DNA of 64,000 nt from Streptomyces sp. SID12501. GTDB taxonomy: Bacteria > Actinomycetota > Actinomycetes > Streptomycetales > Streptomycetaceae. Within the stretch, counting starts at the first letter, position 1, and the number at the start of each line of letters is the position of its first letter. The notes beneath the pieces are model-generated. The model was not told where the DNA came from, ran no database searches, and was given only the letters and a program-made list of their open reading frames with translations. Positions 1 through 8,502 of this stretch are shown piece after piece. The stretch covers positions 248,001 through 312,000 of the forward strand of contig NZ_JAAGLU010000003.1 of assembly GCF_010550245.1 (NCBI RefSeq). The letters are read 5' to 3'. The position numbers and the translations under genes were made by a program.

Positions 1-2
1 CG

Positions 3-491
3 GTCGCCGGGGCCGCGCTGCCGCTGCTCGATCTCACCGGGGTGATGGGCGGGGTCGCCCCCTGGGGATACCTGGCGATGCTGGTCGCGGTGGCATGCGT
101 GGCCGCCGACCGGTTCTTCGGGGTCACCTCGGGGTGGATAAGGGACGTGGCCACCGCGCAGGCCGTGCAGCGGCGGCTTCAGGTGCTGCAGTTCGACTGG
201 GCGTCGGAGAGCGTGCGAGAGGTCCTGGGGCCGACGGAGGGAACGGCGGGCGAGGCCGCCGACCGGTGCCTCGGGGTGCTGCGGAGGTTCTCGGAGGACG
301 TGACGGAGCTGATCCGGGCGGAGACGGCGGACTGGATGGTGGAGTTCCGCACGGGGTCCGCGCCGCTGGGCATCCAGTCGGCGGGGATGGGAATGCCCCG
401 GCAGGACGCGACGGTGCACCAGGGCCGGTTCGGGGTCGCCCCGGGAGCCCGCCCGAACATGCCTCGGCAGAGGCCGCCGGAGGCGCGGTGA
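3..491 (+). CDS. SLATT-domain membrane protein, 3' part (truncated by window start)
   Basis: The reading frame is open from the first bases of the window, so this is the C-terminal part of a longer protein. Visible are the end of one hydrophobic segment, a second short membrane segment (AMLVAVACVAADRFF) directly followed by the G-x-x-SGW-I/M-R signature, and then an amphipathic helical cytosolic tail (QRRLQVLQFDW, DVTELIRAETADWMVEFR). This two-membrane-helix plus coiled tail layout matches the SLATT family, which in bacteria is proposed to form pore-like effectors in nucleotide-triggered conflict systems. That role is family knowledge; here no SMODS or other sensor gene can be seen because the upstream DNA is missing. 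An internal ATG at 42 would give 149 residues, but the upstream frame continues with coding-like codons. Confidence 0.75.
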   Translation, partial: VAGAALPLLDLTGVMGGVAPWGYLAMLVAVACVAADRFFGVTSGWIRDVATAQAVQRRLQVLQFDWASESVREVLGPTEGTAGEAADRCLGVLRRFSEDVTELIRAETADWMVEFRTGSAPLGIQSAGMGMPRQDATVHQGRFGVAPGARPNMPRQRPPEAR

Positions 492-600
492 GGTAGGTGG
501 ATGCGGCCGAAGAACCCGCCCCCGCGAACGGCGGCTTCACGATGCACACCACATGGCTGCCGACCGGGGGTTCGGCGGATACCGGGGTCGCCAGGCCGCG

Positions 601-632
601 TCGGGAGGCCCCTTCGTGAAGGGGCCTCCCGA
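601..632. terminator. perfect hairpin between convergent genes
   Basis: A 15-bp perfect inverted repeat (TCGGGAGGCCCCTTC and its complement) with a 2-base centre lies between two convergent coding regions that end at 491 and 639. It can serve as a factor-independent stop in both directions, although no long T tract follows. Confidence 0.7.
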
Positions 633-638
633 CCAGTC

Positions 639-1028
639 TCAGCGCGTTCCCGGCAGAGGGCCGAACCACGATGGATCGTTCATCTCGCCCTCGTCCTCCT
701 GCCACTGTGGAGGTGCCGAAACGACGAAGCTCCTCAGGCCACCACCCAGCAAGAACAGACTGCCGGGCTCGACTTCCACCCCGTGATCGAGGCCTACCTG
801 CCGGCATTCCTCGTCGTCGGCCCGGCGGATGACCAAGCCGTCGTAACTGGGACGGAGAAGCATGAGATCGACGTTGGCGAAGTAGATTTCGATCCGGGTG
901 TCCGGCGGCCTGTCCCGGCTACTGCGGAGGATCAGTCTTCGATGACCGACGGTGTATTGCCAGACCTTGAAATACCTGTCGGATCGGAATATCTCGGAAC
1001 CGGCGAACTCCGGCGTCACATCACCCAT
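639..1028 (-). CDS. small hypothetical protein, beta-rich
   Basis: A 129-residue protein with alternating hydrophobic strands (FKVWQYTVGHRRLILRS, TRIEIYFANVDLMLLRP, GLVIRRADD, LFLLGGGLRSFVVSA). I do not recognise a named domain; similar short beta-rich proteins recur as hypotheticals in Streptomyces. It converges with the SLATT gene across the hairpin at 601-632. The ATG at 1028 has no convincing ribosome binding site, so the start is uncertain. The strand pattern and GC-rich third positions favour a real gene. No function is proposed. Confidence 0.55.
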   Translation of the reverse strand: MGDVTPEFAGSEIFRSDRYFKVWQYTVGHRRLILRSSRDRPPDTRIEIYFANVDLMLLRPSYDGLVIRRADDEECRQVGLDHGVEVEPGSLFLLGGGLRSFVVSAPPQWQEDEGEMNDPSWFGPLPGTR

Positions 1029-1208
1029 TTAGTGCGTCCCATTTGGCGGCTGGAGGCTCACGCCGGTGCGGCATTAGGCGGTCCCGAGTGAGCCCGGGTC
1101 GTCGAACCGGACCCTGAACAGCTTGAGGTGCGTTGCTCAACCCACTGCGACGTCAGCAAGACAGTCAAACGCCAACTCGCGATCGCCGCCGGACGTTAGA
1201 GAACAACA

Positions 1209-1472
1209 TTAGTCGGTGAGCCAGGGCGACAGGAGAGCGGAAAACTCTTGGTCAGAAATCTGGACGCCTCCCCCGCCAAACCGCCCCCACGCTTGCGCTC
1301 GCTGAAGAACAGGAAGCGGAACATCAAACGCAATACGGAATACGGCAATGAAAGAGATGGCACCGAACGCCGAACCCAACTTTTCCCTGGAAAGCAAAGC
1401 CAGTTCCACTGCACCCTTGCCTTCCGAATGAGCCACCCTCAGTTCGGCTGCAATATTTTCCAGGTCACCCAT
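1209..1472 (-). CDS. candidate immunity protein for the upstream polymorphic toxin
   Basis: An 87-residue, mostly helical acidic protein (starts MGDLENIAAELR, ends SALLSPWLTD). I chose the ATG at 1472 because an AGGTG sequence lies six bases before it; an in-frame start further upstream at 1553 would add 27 residues lacking protein-like character. It lies 118 bp downstream of, and on the same strand as, the 3' end of the giant secreted toxin-like gene 1591-6132, which is where immunity genes of polymorphic toxins usually sit. Its base composition is visibly more AT-rich than the rest of the region, like the toxin tip, consistent with co-transfer of a toxin-tip/immunity cassette. The function is inferred from position, size and composition only. 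Confidence 0.6.
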   Translation of the reverse strand: MGDLENIAAELRVAHSEGKGAVELALLSREKLGSAFGAISFIAVFRIAFDVPLPVLQRAQAWGRFGGGGVQISDQEFSALLSPWLTD

Positions 1473-1590
1473 CTCGCACCTAGCTTTCCGCTCTACCCTG
1501 AGCACTATTGCGGCGTGAGGGCAGGTCTCACTTCGCGTGAAACCCACCCTCACACACGCTCACCATCTGGCAAATATTGCGGACGGCATC

Positions 1591-4500
1591 CTAAGAGAAG
1601 ATCACACCAACCTCGGTGTACTCGCCCAGCATTCCTCGAAGTTCAATTATTTCCACGTTCGTGAACCCTGACTTCGAAGACATCTTACCCGTGAACGTTC
1701 CTCGAAGTGCGGCTTCCTCAAGTGATGCGTATTCGCCACTCCGCACGGCCTTATTGAAGGAGTTGAGGTTGTCGCTGAGTTCTCCACCGTTCTGCCAGTA
1801 CGCCTTCACTCCCTTGACCTTGTTGCCAAAGTGCGCAAGGGCGGCGTTGAACATTTCGCCGCCACTCGGCGTACCCGGGCCTTTCTTAACGGCTATAGAG
1901 ACAAGGCCGGCATCGTCGATGCCTGCAACGATTCCAAATCCGCTTGGCGCTACGTCGACGTAATCCGGGCACTTGGCACTGCGGGCCGCGCTGATCCGCC
2001 TCGCACCGCCGTCAGGCAGCATCGCGCGCGTCTTGGACGGGGCCAGAACCGTCAGACAAGTTGCTCTCAGCCGCAGAAACTGCGCCTTGCTGATGCCGGC
2101 GATGGCCTCTTTCGACAGACCGAGGGAACGCAGGGCCTTGTACGCGTCCACGAAGCCGATACCCGTCTTGGCTGCCGCGTCGAGAGCCTTGACGGCACGC
2201 GCGATCGGGGCGAGGAGGCCTTCGACCGGGACATACGTGGCGAGGCTCCAGGCGCAGGCGGTCTTGTCGCCGTGCCAGCAGTCCATCAGGTCTTCGGCGA
2301 AGACAGAGAACAGGATCGATCCGGCCACATCACCGAAGAGCTTCTGCCATCCGGCGCGGACGATGTCCTTACCGGAGAACTTGTGCGTCCAGCCGTCGAT
2401 CTTGATGTTCTTCAGCGTCGACCGCTGGAGGAAATTCCACGCCCGCTTCGGACACCCGTCGGCCGTGGCCTCGGCTTGGTCGTCGGTGCACAGGTAGAAG
2501 TCGGCCTCGTAGGTGACGACCAGGTCGAACTTCGCGTCGCAGCCCAGGAAGGCCGCATCCGGCATCCCGGGGCAGATGCCGATCTGCTTCGAGCTGACGA
2601 TCTCGACGGTGGACTCGTCCGGAACGGCGAACACCCCGGGAATGCCTGTACCGGACCCCTCGGAGCGTCCCTTGTTGGCCTCCGCCTTTTCCGCCCTGTC
2701 CGCGGCCTGCTGCGCCTCCTGCGCGTACTTCAGCGCGTCCTTCGCCGCCTGTTCCGCTTCCGTGGCGGCTGCGTCCGCGCGGTCGGCTGCGGCTCGGGCG
2801 TCCTTGGCGGACTGTTCCGCCGCGGCTGCGGCGTCGCGAGCGGCCTGGGCGTCGAGGGCGGCCTGGTCGGCGGCGGCTCGGGCGTCCTTGGCGTAGCCCT
2901 CGGCGCGCCCGGCTGCCTGGTCGGCGGCGGTCGCGTCGACGGTGGCCTGTCGGTCGTACTCGACGGTGCGGGCGAGGGACGCCGATGCCTGTGAGGCGGC
3001 CTTGGCGGCGTCGGCCGCGTAGCCGAGGGCCTCCTTGGAGTAGGTACGGGCGGTCGCCGCGTGGGCTGCGGCGTTGGCCGCGTACTGGTAGGCGATCTTC
3101 GTGTCGCCGGTCGCCTGTTCGGCGAGGTTCTTGGCCGCGGCTGCTTCCGCCTGCGCGTTCTTGGCGTGGGCGTCGGCGACGGCCTGCTGCTGGTCGGCGA
3201 TCGACTTCGCCCCCTGACCGGCCAGCACGACCAGGCCGGCGGCCGAGTCGGTGGTGACGTAGGGGGAGCCGAGTTCGATCGCGTCGTTGGCCGGCTTGGC
3301 GACCTGGGATGCGGCGTTGCCCGCGTCGACCGCGGCCTGCGCGGTGACATGGGCGAAGCCCGCGGCCTTCGCCGAGGCGGCCAGGGCCTTGGCGGTCTCC
3401 TTGTTCGCCTCGTCGGCCTGGGACATGGCGGTCCTGGCCAGCGTCTCCGCCTCGTCCGCCAGCTCGACGGCCGTCCTGGCCTCGGAGGAGGCGTGCTGGG
3501 ACGCCGTGATGGCGTCGGCCACGGCGCTGGTCGCGGTGGCGACGGCCGCGTCGGCCCTCAGCTTGGCGGCCTGGGCGGCGTCCGCGTTCGAGCGGGCACG
3601 CTTGGCGGCTGCCTCGGCGCGGGTGGCGGCGGCGTCCGCCTCGGCTGCCGCCTGGGTGGCGGCGTCCGCCGCGGCCCGGGAACGGCCGGCGGCTGCCTCG
3701 GCGTCGTCCGCGTGCGCGGAGGCCGCGTCCGCTGCCGCCCTGGACTCCCCCGCGTTGCTGTCGGACTCGTGGGCCTGGGCGAACGCCTCCTTCGCGTCCG
3801 CCTTCGCCCGGGAGGCGTCCGCCTTCTGCTCGGCGTCCCAGGCGTCGTCCCGCAAGTCGCGGGCCTCGTCGCGGGCCGTCACCGCGTCGTTCTTCCGCGC
3901 GACCGCGGTCGCGCCGGCGGCTTCGGCCTTCTGCTGGGCGTCTTTCGCGTTCGCGGCCTCGGTCTGCGCGGTCCGCTTGTGCTGGTTGGCCTCGATCTGC
4001 TTGGCGGTGGCGGTGTCCCTCTCCGCCCTGGCCGTCTTCTCCTCGGCTTCGGCCGCGAGCCGCTTGGCGCGCGCGTCGGCGGCAGCCGCCTTCGCGTCGG
4101 TTTCCGCCTTCAGCGCGGCGCCCAGCTTCGCCTCCGCCGTCTCCTTGTCCTTCTTCGCGTTGTCCCGGTGCACCTTGGCCGCGTCCGCCGCGGCCTTCGC
4201 CTGCAACTCGGCCGTGTGCGCGGCCTCCTTACGGAACTCCGCGTTGACCTGCGCGGCCTGGGCCTGAGCCCGCTGCGCGATCGTCGCGCTGTCACCCGCG
4301 GCAGCCCTGGTCGCGGCCTCGGCGGTCTCGCCGGCCTTCACCGTCGCCGTCAGCGCCGCCACCGTCCCCTTGGTCACCTGCGCCTTCTGCTGACCGACCA
4401 GAAGCCCACGGCCCCTCGGCGCACCGGCGGCGTCCGCGATGCCGTACGCGGCCTGCTCGGCGGCGTCGGACGCGGTGGCGGACTTCTTGGCGTTCTCCAA

Positions 4501-6132
4501 CTGGGTCCTGATCGCGGCCAGTTGCTTCTTCGCCGCCACCTGGGCGTCGGTGACGATCTTCTTCGCCTTGTCGAACTCGGCCTTGTCCGGGTACAGGGGG
4601 CTGTCCGTGCCCTTGTGGCCGGACGGCTTGATCAGGAACTTCTGTGAGTCGGCGTTCTTGCACTCCAGCAGCCGCGCGTCAGTGCTCTTGGTGAACGCGC
4701 TCAGGTCGAGGCACTTGCCCGTGGTGACGCTCTTCAGGGGCGAGGTGGCACGGACGTCGCCCTTCCACGACTGCCCGGCGGACTTGTAGCAGTCCGATAT
4801 CTGGATCTTCGTGCCGTTCGCAGAGGCGTTTCCGGCGACGTCCAGGCACTTCTGCGAGCCGACATTGCGGAGGTGGAGGTCGTCCTCCTTGCCCTCAAGC
4901 GTCCACTGCTGGGACGCCCCGCCGTTGCAGGTGAAGATCTGGACCGGAGTGCCGTTGGTCTTGCCACTGCCCTGGACGTCCAGGCAGTTGCCCTTCGCGC
5001 CCGGTACCTCGATCGTCACATGGCTGTCGCCGATCCAGCCCAGCCCGCCCGCGGACCAGTAGTCCTGCCAGCGGGTGGAGTAGTCCGCGAGCCATGACTG
5101 ACCGAGGATCTGGCCCAGGGCGAACGTGCCGTCCCGCAAGGCGTTCGTGGCGTTGAGGCCGGAGCTGAGGATCTGTTGCCGCTGCGCGGCCTGTGCGGCG
5201 ATCTCCTGCTGCCACTCGACGGAGGCCTGTGCAACCTCCTTGCCGAGAACCCGGTTCGGGTCGATCGGGGCGTGCCACGCGCACGACGCGAAGCGGGCCT
5301 TCAGGTCCTCGACCGCGATACGGAACTCCGGGGTGCCCGGGGCCGGCGCGGTGCGAGGGAAGCCGCCGGAGGCCAGGAAGATCCGGGCGTCATCGGCGAA
5401 CACCCGGGGAACGAACAGCACATCGGGTTCGATCTTCCCCGAGTTCTTCTTCCACAGCTTCCACGCCTGCTGCTCCTCCGGTGTTCCTCCGGTGGTGTAC
5501 AGCGGGTCGCCGATCGCGAGCGCGGCGGCCTTGGTCCTGTCGTCGGCGGTGGGCGACGGATCGTAGAACGGGGAGAACAGGTCGACCGAGCTGCTGTACG
5601 ACTGCCACAGCCACGGAAGCAGCCCGGTCTGGTCGAGGATCTCGAACTTTCCGCGCGGTTCGCCAGGGTAGGAAGTCAAGCCGCTGACGGCGTTGACGAA
5701 CGCCAACTCCTGGTCATCGACCTTCTTGACCCACTGGTCGGTGCCGGCGCTGTCCGCGCCGAAGGCCTGGTGCAGCGGGGAGTTGGCGTCCGAGAGATCC
5801 CGGCGGAGCTTCTGGTGGAGCTGATCGGCGGGCAGCCCTACGGCGTTCTGCGCGAGGGCGAACAGGTTGGGCCCGCCCTTGCGCAGACCGTAGGCGGCCA
5901 CACACTGGTCGTCGCGCAGCTGCTCAGCCGCTTTGGAGTCGAAGCCGTCGTACGAGTCGCCCGTCGCGGCGACAGGCTGCGTGGCGTCCCGGCCGAGCAG
6001 GCCGGGCTGGACGACCATCCCACCAAGGACGGCCAGGGCGGCGACGGAGGTGACAGCGGAGGTCAGCGTCGCGGAGGTTCGTGATCTGAGGCCGAACAAG
6101 CCCGGTCTGAAGCGCAAAAGCAGATCCTTCAC
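1591..6132 (-). CDS. giant secreted polymorphic toxin with ricin-B lectin, Ala-rich coiled coil and C-terminal toxin tip
   Basis: 1513 residues. Order: N-terminal export signal (about 1-55, hydrophobic core AVTSVAALAVLGGMVV); a globular helical region (about 65-365); a ricin-type beta-trefoil lectin (about 370-500) with three repeats marked by CLDV/CLDL and QQW, QSW, QKF; a very long Ala/Glu/Lys/Asp heptad-like coiled coil (about 515-1160); a Cys-containing linker and helical pre-toxin region with the hydrophobic stretch SILFSVFAEDLMDCW; and a short C-terminal tip (about 1390-1513, SGGEMFNAALAHFG... GFTNVEIIELRGMLG) with less extreme GC. This is the architecture of a contact- or secretion-dependent polymorphic toxin whose tip is swappable. 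I cannot assign the tip to a named nuclease or ADP-ribosyltransferase family. Start: GTG at 6132 has no ribosome site; TTG at 6117 sits seven bases after AAGGA and may be the true start. A likely immunity gene follows at 1209-1472. Confidence 0.8.
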   Translation of the reverse strand: MKDLLLRFRPGLFGLRSRTSATLTSAVTSVAALAVLGGMVVQPGLLGRDATQPVAATGDSYDGFDSKAAEQLRDDQCVAAYGLRKGGPNLFALAQNAVGLPADQLHQKLRRDLSDANSPLHQAFGADSAGTDQWVKKVDDQELAFVNAVSGLTSYPGEPRGKFEILDQTGLLPWLWQSYSSSVDLFSPFYDPSPTADDRTKAAALAIGDPLYTTGGTPEEQQAWKLWKKNSGKIEPDVLFVPRVFADDARIFLASGGFPRTAPAPGTPEFRIAVEDLKARFASCAWHAPIDPNRVLGKEVAQASVEWQQEIAAQAAQRQQILSSGLNATNALRDGTFALGQILGQSWLADYSTRWQDYWSAGGLGWIGDSHVTIEVPGAKGNCLDVQGSGKTNGTPVQIFTCNGGASQQWTLEGKEDDLHLRNVGSQKCLDVAGNASANGTKIQISDCYKSAGQSWKGDVRATSPLKSVTTGKCLDLSAFTKSTDARLLECKNADSQKFLIKPSGHKGTDSPLYPDKAEFDKAKKIVTDAQVAAKKQLAAIRTQLENAKKSATASDAAEQAAYGIADAAGAPRGRGLLVGQQKAQVTKGTVAALTATVKAGETAEAATRAAAGDSATIAQRAQAQAAQVNAEFRKEAAHTAELQAKAAADAAKVHRDNAKKDKETAEAKLGAALKAETDAKAAAADARAKRLAAEAEEKTARAERDTATAKQIEANQHKRTAQTEAANAKDAQQKAEAAGATAVARKNDAVTARDEARDLRDDAWDAEQKADASRAKADAKEAFAQAHESDSNAGESRAAADAASAHADDAEAAAGRSRAAADAATQAAAEADAAATRAEAAAKRARSNADAAQAAKLRADAAVATATSAVADAITASQHASSEARTAVELADEAETLARTAMSQADEANKETAKALAASAKAAGFAHVTAQAAVDAGNAASQVAKPANDAIELGSPYVTTDSAAGLVVLAGQGAKSIADQQQAVADAHAKNAQAEAAAAKNLAEQATGDTKIAYQYAANAAAHAATARTYSKEALGYAADAAKAASQASASLARTVEYDRQATVDATAADQAAGRAEGYAKDARAAADQAALDAQAARDAAAAAEQSAKDARAAADRADAAATEAEQAAKDALKYAQEAQQAADRAEKAEANKGRSEGSGTGIPGVFAVPDESTVEIVSSKQIGICPGMPDAAFLGCDAKFDLVVTYEADFYLCTDDQAEATADGCPKRAWNFLQRSTLKNIKIDGWTHKFSGKDIVRAGWQKLFGDVAGSILFSVFAEDLMDCWHGDKTACAWSLATYVPVEGLLAPIARAVKALDAAAKTGIGFVDAYKALRSLGLSKEAIAGISKAQFLRLRATCLTVLAPSKTRAMLPDGGARRISAARSAKCPDYVDVAPSGFGIVAGIDDAGLVSIAVKKGPGTPSGGEMFNAALAHFGNKVKGVKAYWQNGGELSDNLNSFNKAVRSGEYASLEEAALRGTFTGKMSSKSGFTNVEIIELRGMLGEYTEVGVIFS

Positions 6133-6596
6133 AGAAAGCGAGTGAGGGCAGGCAGGGGTGACCTCCCGAAGAGGCGGTGGGACGCGCGCGGGTCAGCCCG
6201 CCGTCCCCGTGCGGGAACAAGGACCGCAGACAGCAGCGGTCGGGCAGGCGTGCACAACGAGCCGGCATCGCGGCATGACGAACCAATCCCCCGTGGCGGC
6301 ACAGTCCCCCCGGCCGCCGAATGACGTGCGCGCATCACACGGCAGGGTGGTCAAGTCCCTGACGTCGGCGCGGCGCTCACCATAGCCACAGGCCAACAGG
6401 GCGCGGCAAGAGCCGACCTCGGGGTCCGGAACGCGGAACGGCAAAACCACTTGCCCGACGATTCACCGCACGGCACGTGCAAATGACGTGCTCACGGCGG
6501 GAGTTACCTGTGTGGGACGTGTGAGGAAAGTGTTCACACAGGGCGCAGTCTCCGCCATTAATTGGCCAGAAGTCGCCCACATGCCGACGTCGGCGT
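6133..6596. other. 464-bp gap upstream of toxin gene
   Basis: No convincing coding frame. It must hold the promoter of the giant toxin gene (minus strand) and the end of the kinase transcript (minus strand). An imperfect inverted repeat GTGTGA (6519-6524) / TTCACAC (6533-6539) is the only visible symmetric element. Nothing else is recognisable. Confidence 0.4.
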
Positions 6597-8357
6597 TCAG
6601 CTCTCCTTCTCGTACGTCAGCTTCCCTCCGTTGCCCTCCGTCGCCCGCTCCAACGTGCCGTCCTTGCGGAGAGTGAGCGTGGAAGCGGCGCCCGGGGTGC
6701 AGGCGGAGGACTGTTCGCCGACGGTGACCTGGGACGGGGCGATCCTCAACAGGCCGCCCTTGGCGGGCTGTTCGGACAGGGCGGCGACGAACACGCAGTG
6801 GTAGGTGCCCGTGGAAGCCGTGGGACCGTCGGCGACCAGGGTCAGCACCCTGTCGCCCACCCCGCCCTGCCTGATGGTCAGTTGACGCGTGTTGTGGCCC
6901 GTGGAGGTGTCGATCGAGGCGGTCCAGGTGCCGAGGAAGCCGGACGGTACGGCACCGGCCGGCGGCGAGGTCGGTGTGGGGCTCGGGGGCGGCGTGGCCG
7001 GGGTGCCTTCGTCGCCGTTCAGCAGGGCGACGATGGACGCGCCGGCCCCGAGGGCGACGACCAGCGCGGCGACGCCGAGTGCCAACGACAGGCGTGATCT
7101 CCTGCTCCGCGCCTCTGTGTGCCCCACTCCGTACGACGGAGGCGGGCCGGAGGGTGTCGTGCTCCACGCGGCCGGCACAGCGGGCTCTTCGAGCGCCGGG
7201 TCCCCGGGCCAGACAGGGGGCCTCTGGCTGTCGCCGGGGGTGGCGGCGAAGGACTGCGGACGGTGCTGGGGGTGAGGGTGTCCCTGAGCGGGGCTGCCTG
7301 AACGGGCGGGCGGTTCGGCGGGCGGTGCGTGCTCGGGCGGTACATCGTCCGGCTCCGCCCCGCGGCCCGCCGCCTCCCCGACCTCGACCTCCACCTCGAC
7401 CTCGACCTCGACCTCGACCTCGTCAGCCTCAGCCTCCATCTCCAGCAACCGCACCGCGTGCCGCCCCAGTTGGGCGACCAGCGCGCCCGGCAGCCAGGTG
7501 TCCCGCTCGTATCCGCCGGTCCCGGCCGCGACGGCGTCCGCCGACACCCCCGTACGCGCCAGGATCTGTTCCGGTGTAGGCCGCTGGGCCGGGTCCTTGT
7601 GGAGGCAGTCGCGGACGAGGCCGGCCAGGCTCTCCGGGATCCCTGTCAGGTCGGGTTCCTCCTGGGCGATGCGGAACATCATGGCGTGGGCCCCGCTGCC
7701 GACCGCGCCGAAGGGCAGGGCACCCGTGACCGCGTACGCGAGGACGGAGCCGAGGCAGAAGACGTCGGCCGCGGCGGTGACCCGGTCGCCCCTCACCTGC
7801 TCGGGCGCCATGAACCCGGGTGAGCCGACGAGCGCGCCCGCGCGCGTGAGGCCGCCCTCCGTGACGGTCTCCAGGGCGCGGGCGATACCGAAGTCGATGA
7901 CCCGGGGCCCGTCGATGGTGACCAGGACGTTGGACGGCTTGAGGTCGCGGTGGACGATCCCGGCGGCGTGGATGTCGTGGAGTGCGTGCGCGAGCCCGGT
8001 GGCGAGGACGCGCACCGAGTGCTCGGGCAGCGGCCCGTGGTCGTGCCCGACGACCTGCTTCAGGCTGGGCCCGGCGACGTATCCGGTGGCGAGCCAGGGG
8101 ACAGCGGCCTCGGTGTCGGCGTCGAGGACGGGCGCCGTCCAGTGGCCCCCGACGCGTCGCGCGGCGGCGACCTCCTGCCGGAACCGGTCCCGGAACTCGT
8201 CCTGCTCGGCCAGCTCCCGCCGGACCAGTTTGACGGCGACGGTACGCCCCCGCTCGGACCGCGCGGCGTACACATGCCCCATCCCGCCCGCACCGAGCCG
8301 CGCGACCAGCCGGTACGCCCCGATCCGCACCGGATCCCCGTCCCGGAGCTTCTCCAT
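6597..8357 (-). CDS. membrane Ser/Thr protein kinase (PknB/Hanks type) with extracellular beta domain
   Basis: 586 residues. Kinase domain 1-270: glycine loop GAGGMG, ATP lysine K43 (VAVKLV), catalytic HRDLKPSN (D138), DFG (D155) and APE-like MAPEQ. A long Pro/Glu/Ser linker follows, containing a (Val-Glu)n stretch encoded by a 6-bp repeat, then one membrane helix (LALGVAALVVALGAGASIVALL) and an extracellular tail of about 150 residues with two Cys (YHCVF, SSACTPG) that resembles small secreted beta domains of Streptomyces kinases. A good Shine-Dalgarno (AAGGGGAGG) lies 11 bases before the ATG. It is monocistronic, divergent from the aminotransferase. Expected role: signal-responsive phosphorylation at the membrane; ligand unknown. 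PASTA repeats are absent, so it is not a PknB cell-wall kinase orthologue. Confidence 0.93.
   Translation of the reverse strand: MEKLRDGDPVRIGAYRLVARLGAGGMGHVYAARSERGRTVAVKLVRRELAEQDEFRDRFRQEVAAARRVGGHWTAPVLDADTEAAVPWLATGYVAGPSLKQVVGHDHGPLPEHSVRVLATGLAHALHDIHAAGIVHRDLKPSNVLVTIDGPRVIDFGIARALETVTEGGLTRAGALVGSPGFMAPEQVRGDRVTAAADVFCLGSVLAYAVTGALPFGAVGSGAHAMMFRIAQEEPDLTGIPESLAGLVRDCLHKDPAQRPTPEQILARTGVSADAVAAGTGGYERDTWLPGALVAQLGRHAVRLLEMEAEADEVEVEVEVEVEVEVGEAAGRGAEPDDVPPEHAPPAEPPARSGSPAQGHPHPQHRPQSFAATPGDSQRPPVWPGDPALEEPAVPAAWSTTPSGPPPSYGVGHTEARSRRSRLSLALGVAALVVALGAGASIVALLNGDEGTPATPPPSPTPTSPPAGAVPSGFLGTWTASIDTSTGHNTRQLTIRQGGVGDRVLTLVADGPTASTGTYHCVFVAALSEQPAKGGLLRIAPSQVTVGEQSSACTPGAASTLTLRKDGTLERATEGNGGKLTYEKES
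7378..7427. repeat. 6-bp in-frame microsatellite in kinase linker
   Basis: About seven near-perfect copies of CTCGAC on the plus strand encode alternating Val-Glu in the kinase linker. Gain or loss of units changes linker length without shifting the frame. Confidence 0.8.
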
Positions 8358-8490
8358 GCCCGCGCCGCCTCCCCTTTCCTTACTCCCCTCCCCCGCTCCC
8401 CTACTTTGCCACTAGGACACACGACAACCTGTCGTGTAAAGCGCCGGACCGCAGACAGGACGCCGATATCCCGCGGTCACCCGGGACATC

Positions 8491-8496
8491 TACGCT
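8491..8496 (+). promoter_or_regulatory. candidate -10 for leaderless aminotransferase mRNA
   Basis: TACGCT fits the TANNNT -10 consensus and ends six bases before the ATG at 8503. There is no Shine-Dalgarno between them, so transcription would begin at or next to the A of the start codon. The pattern suggests a leaderless mRNA, common in Streptomyces. Confidence 0.45.
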
Positions 8497-8502
8497 CCCC
8501 GC

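Noticed and set aside
3061..4647. Long plus-strand open frame opposite the toxin coiled-coil region
   Set aside because: It is a Gly/Arg-rich antisense shadow of the Ala/Glu-rich coiled coil; no domain, no ribosome site, wrong codon-position GC bias.
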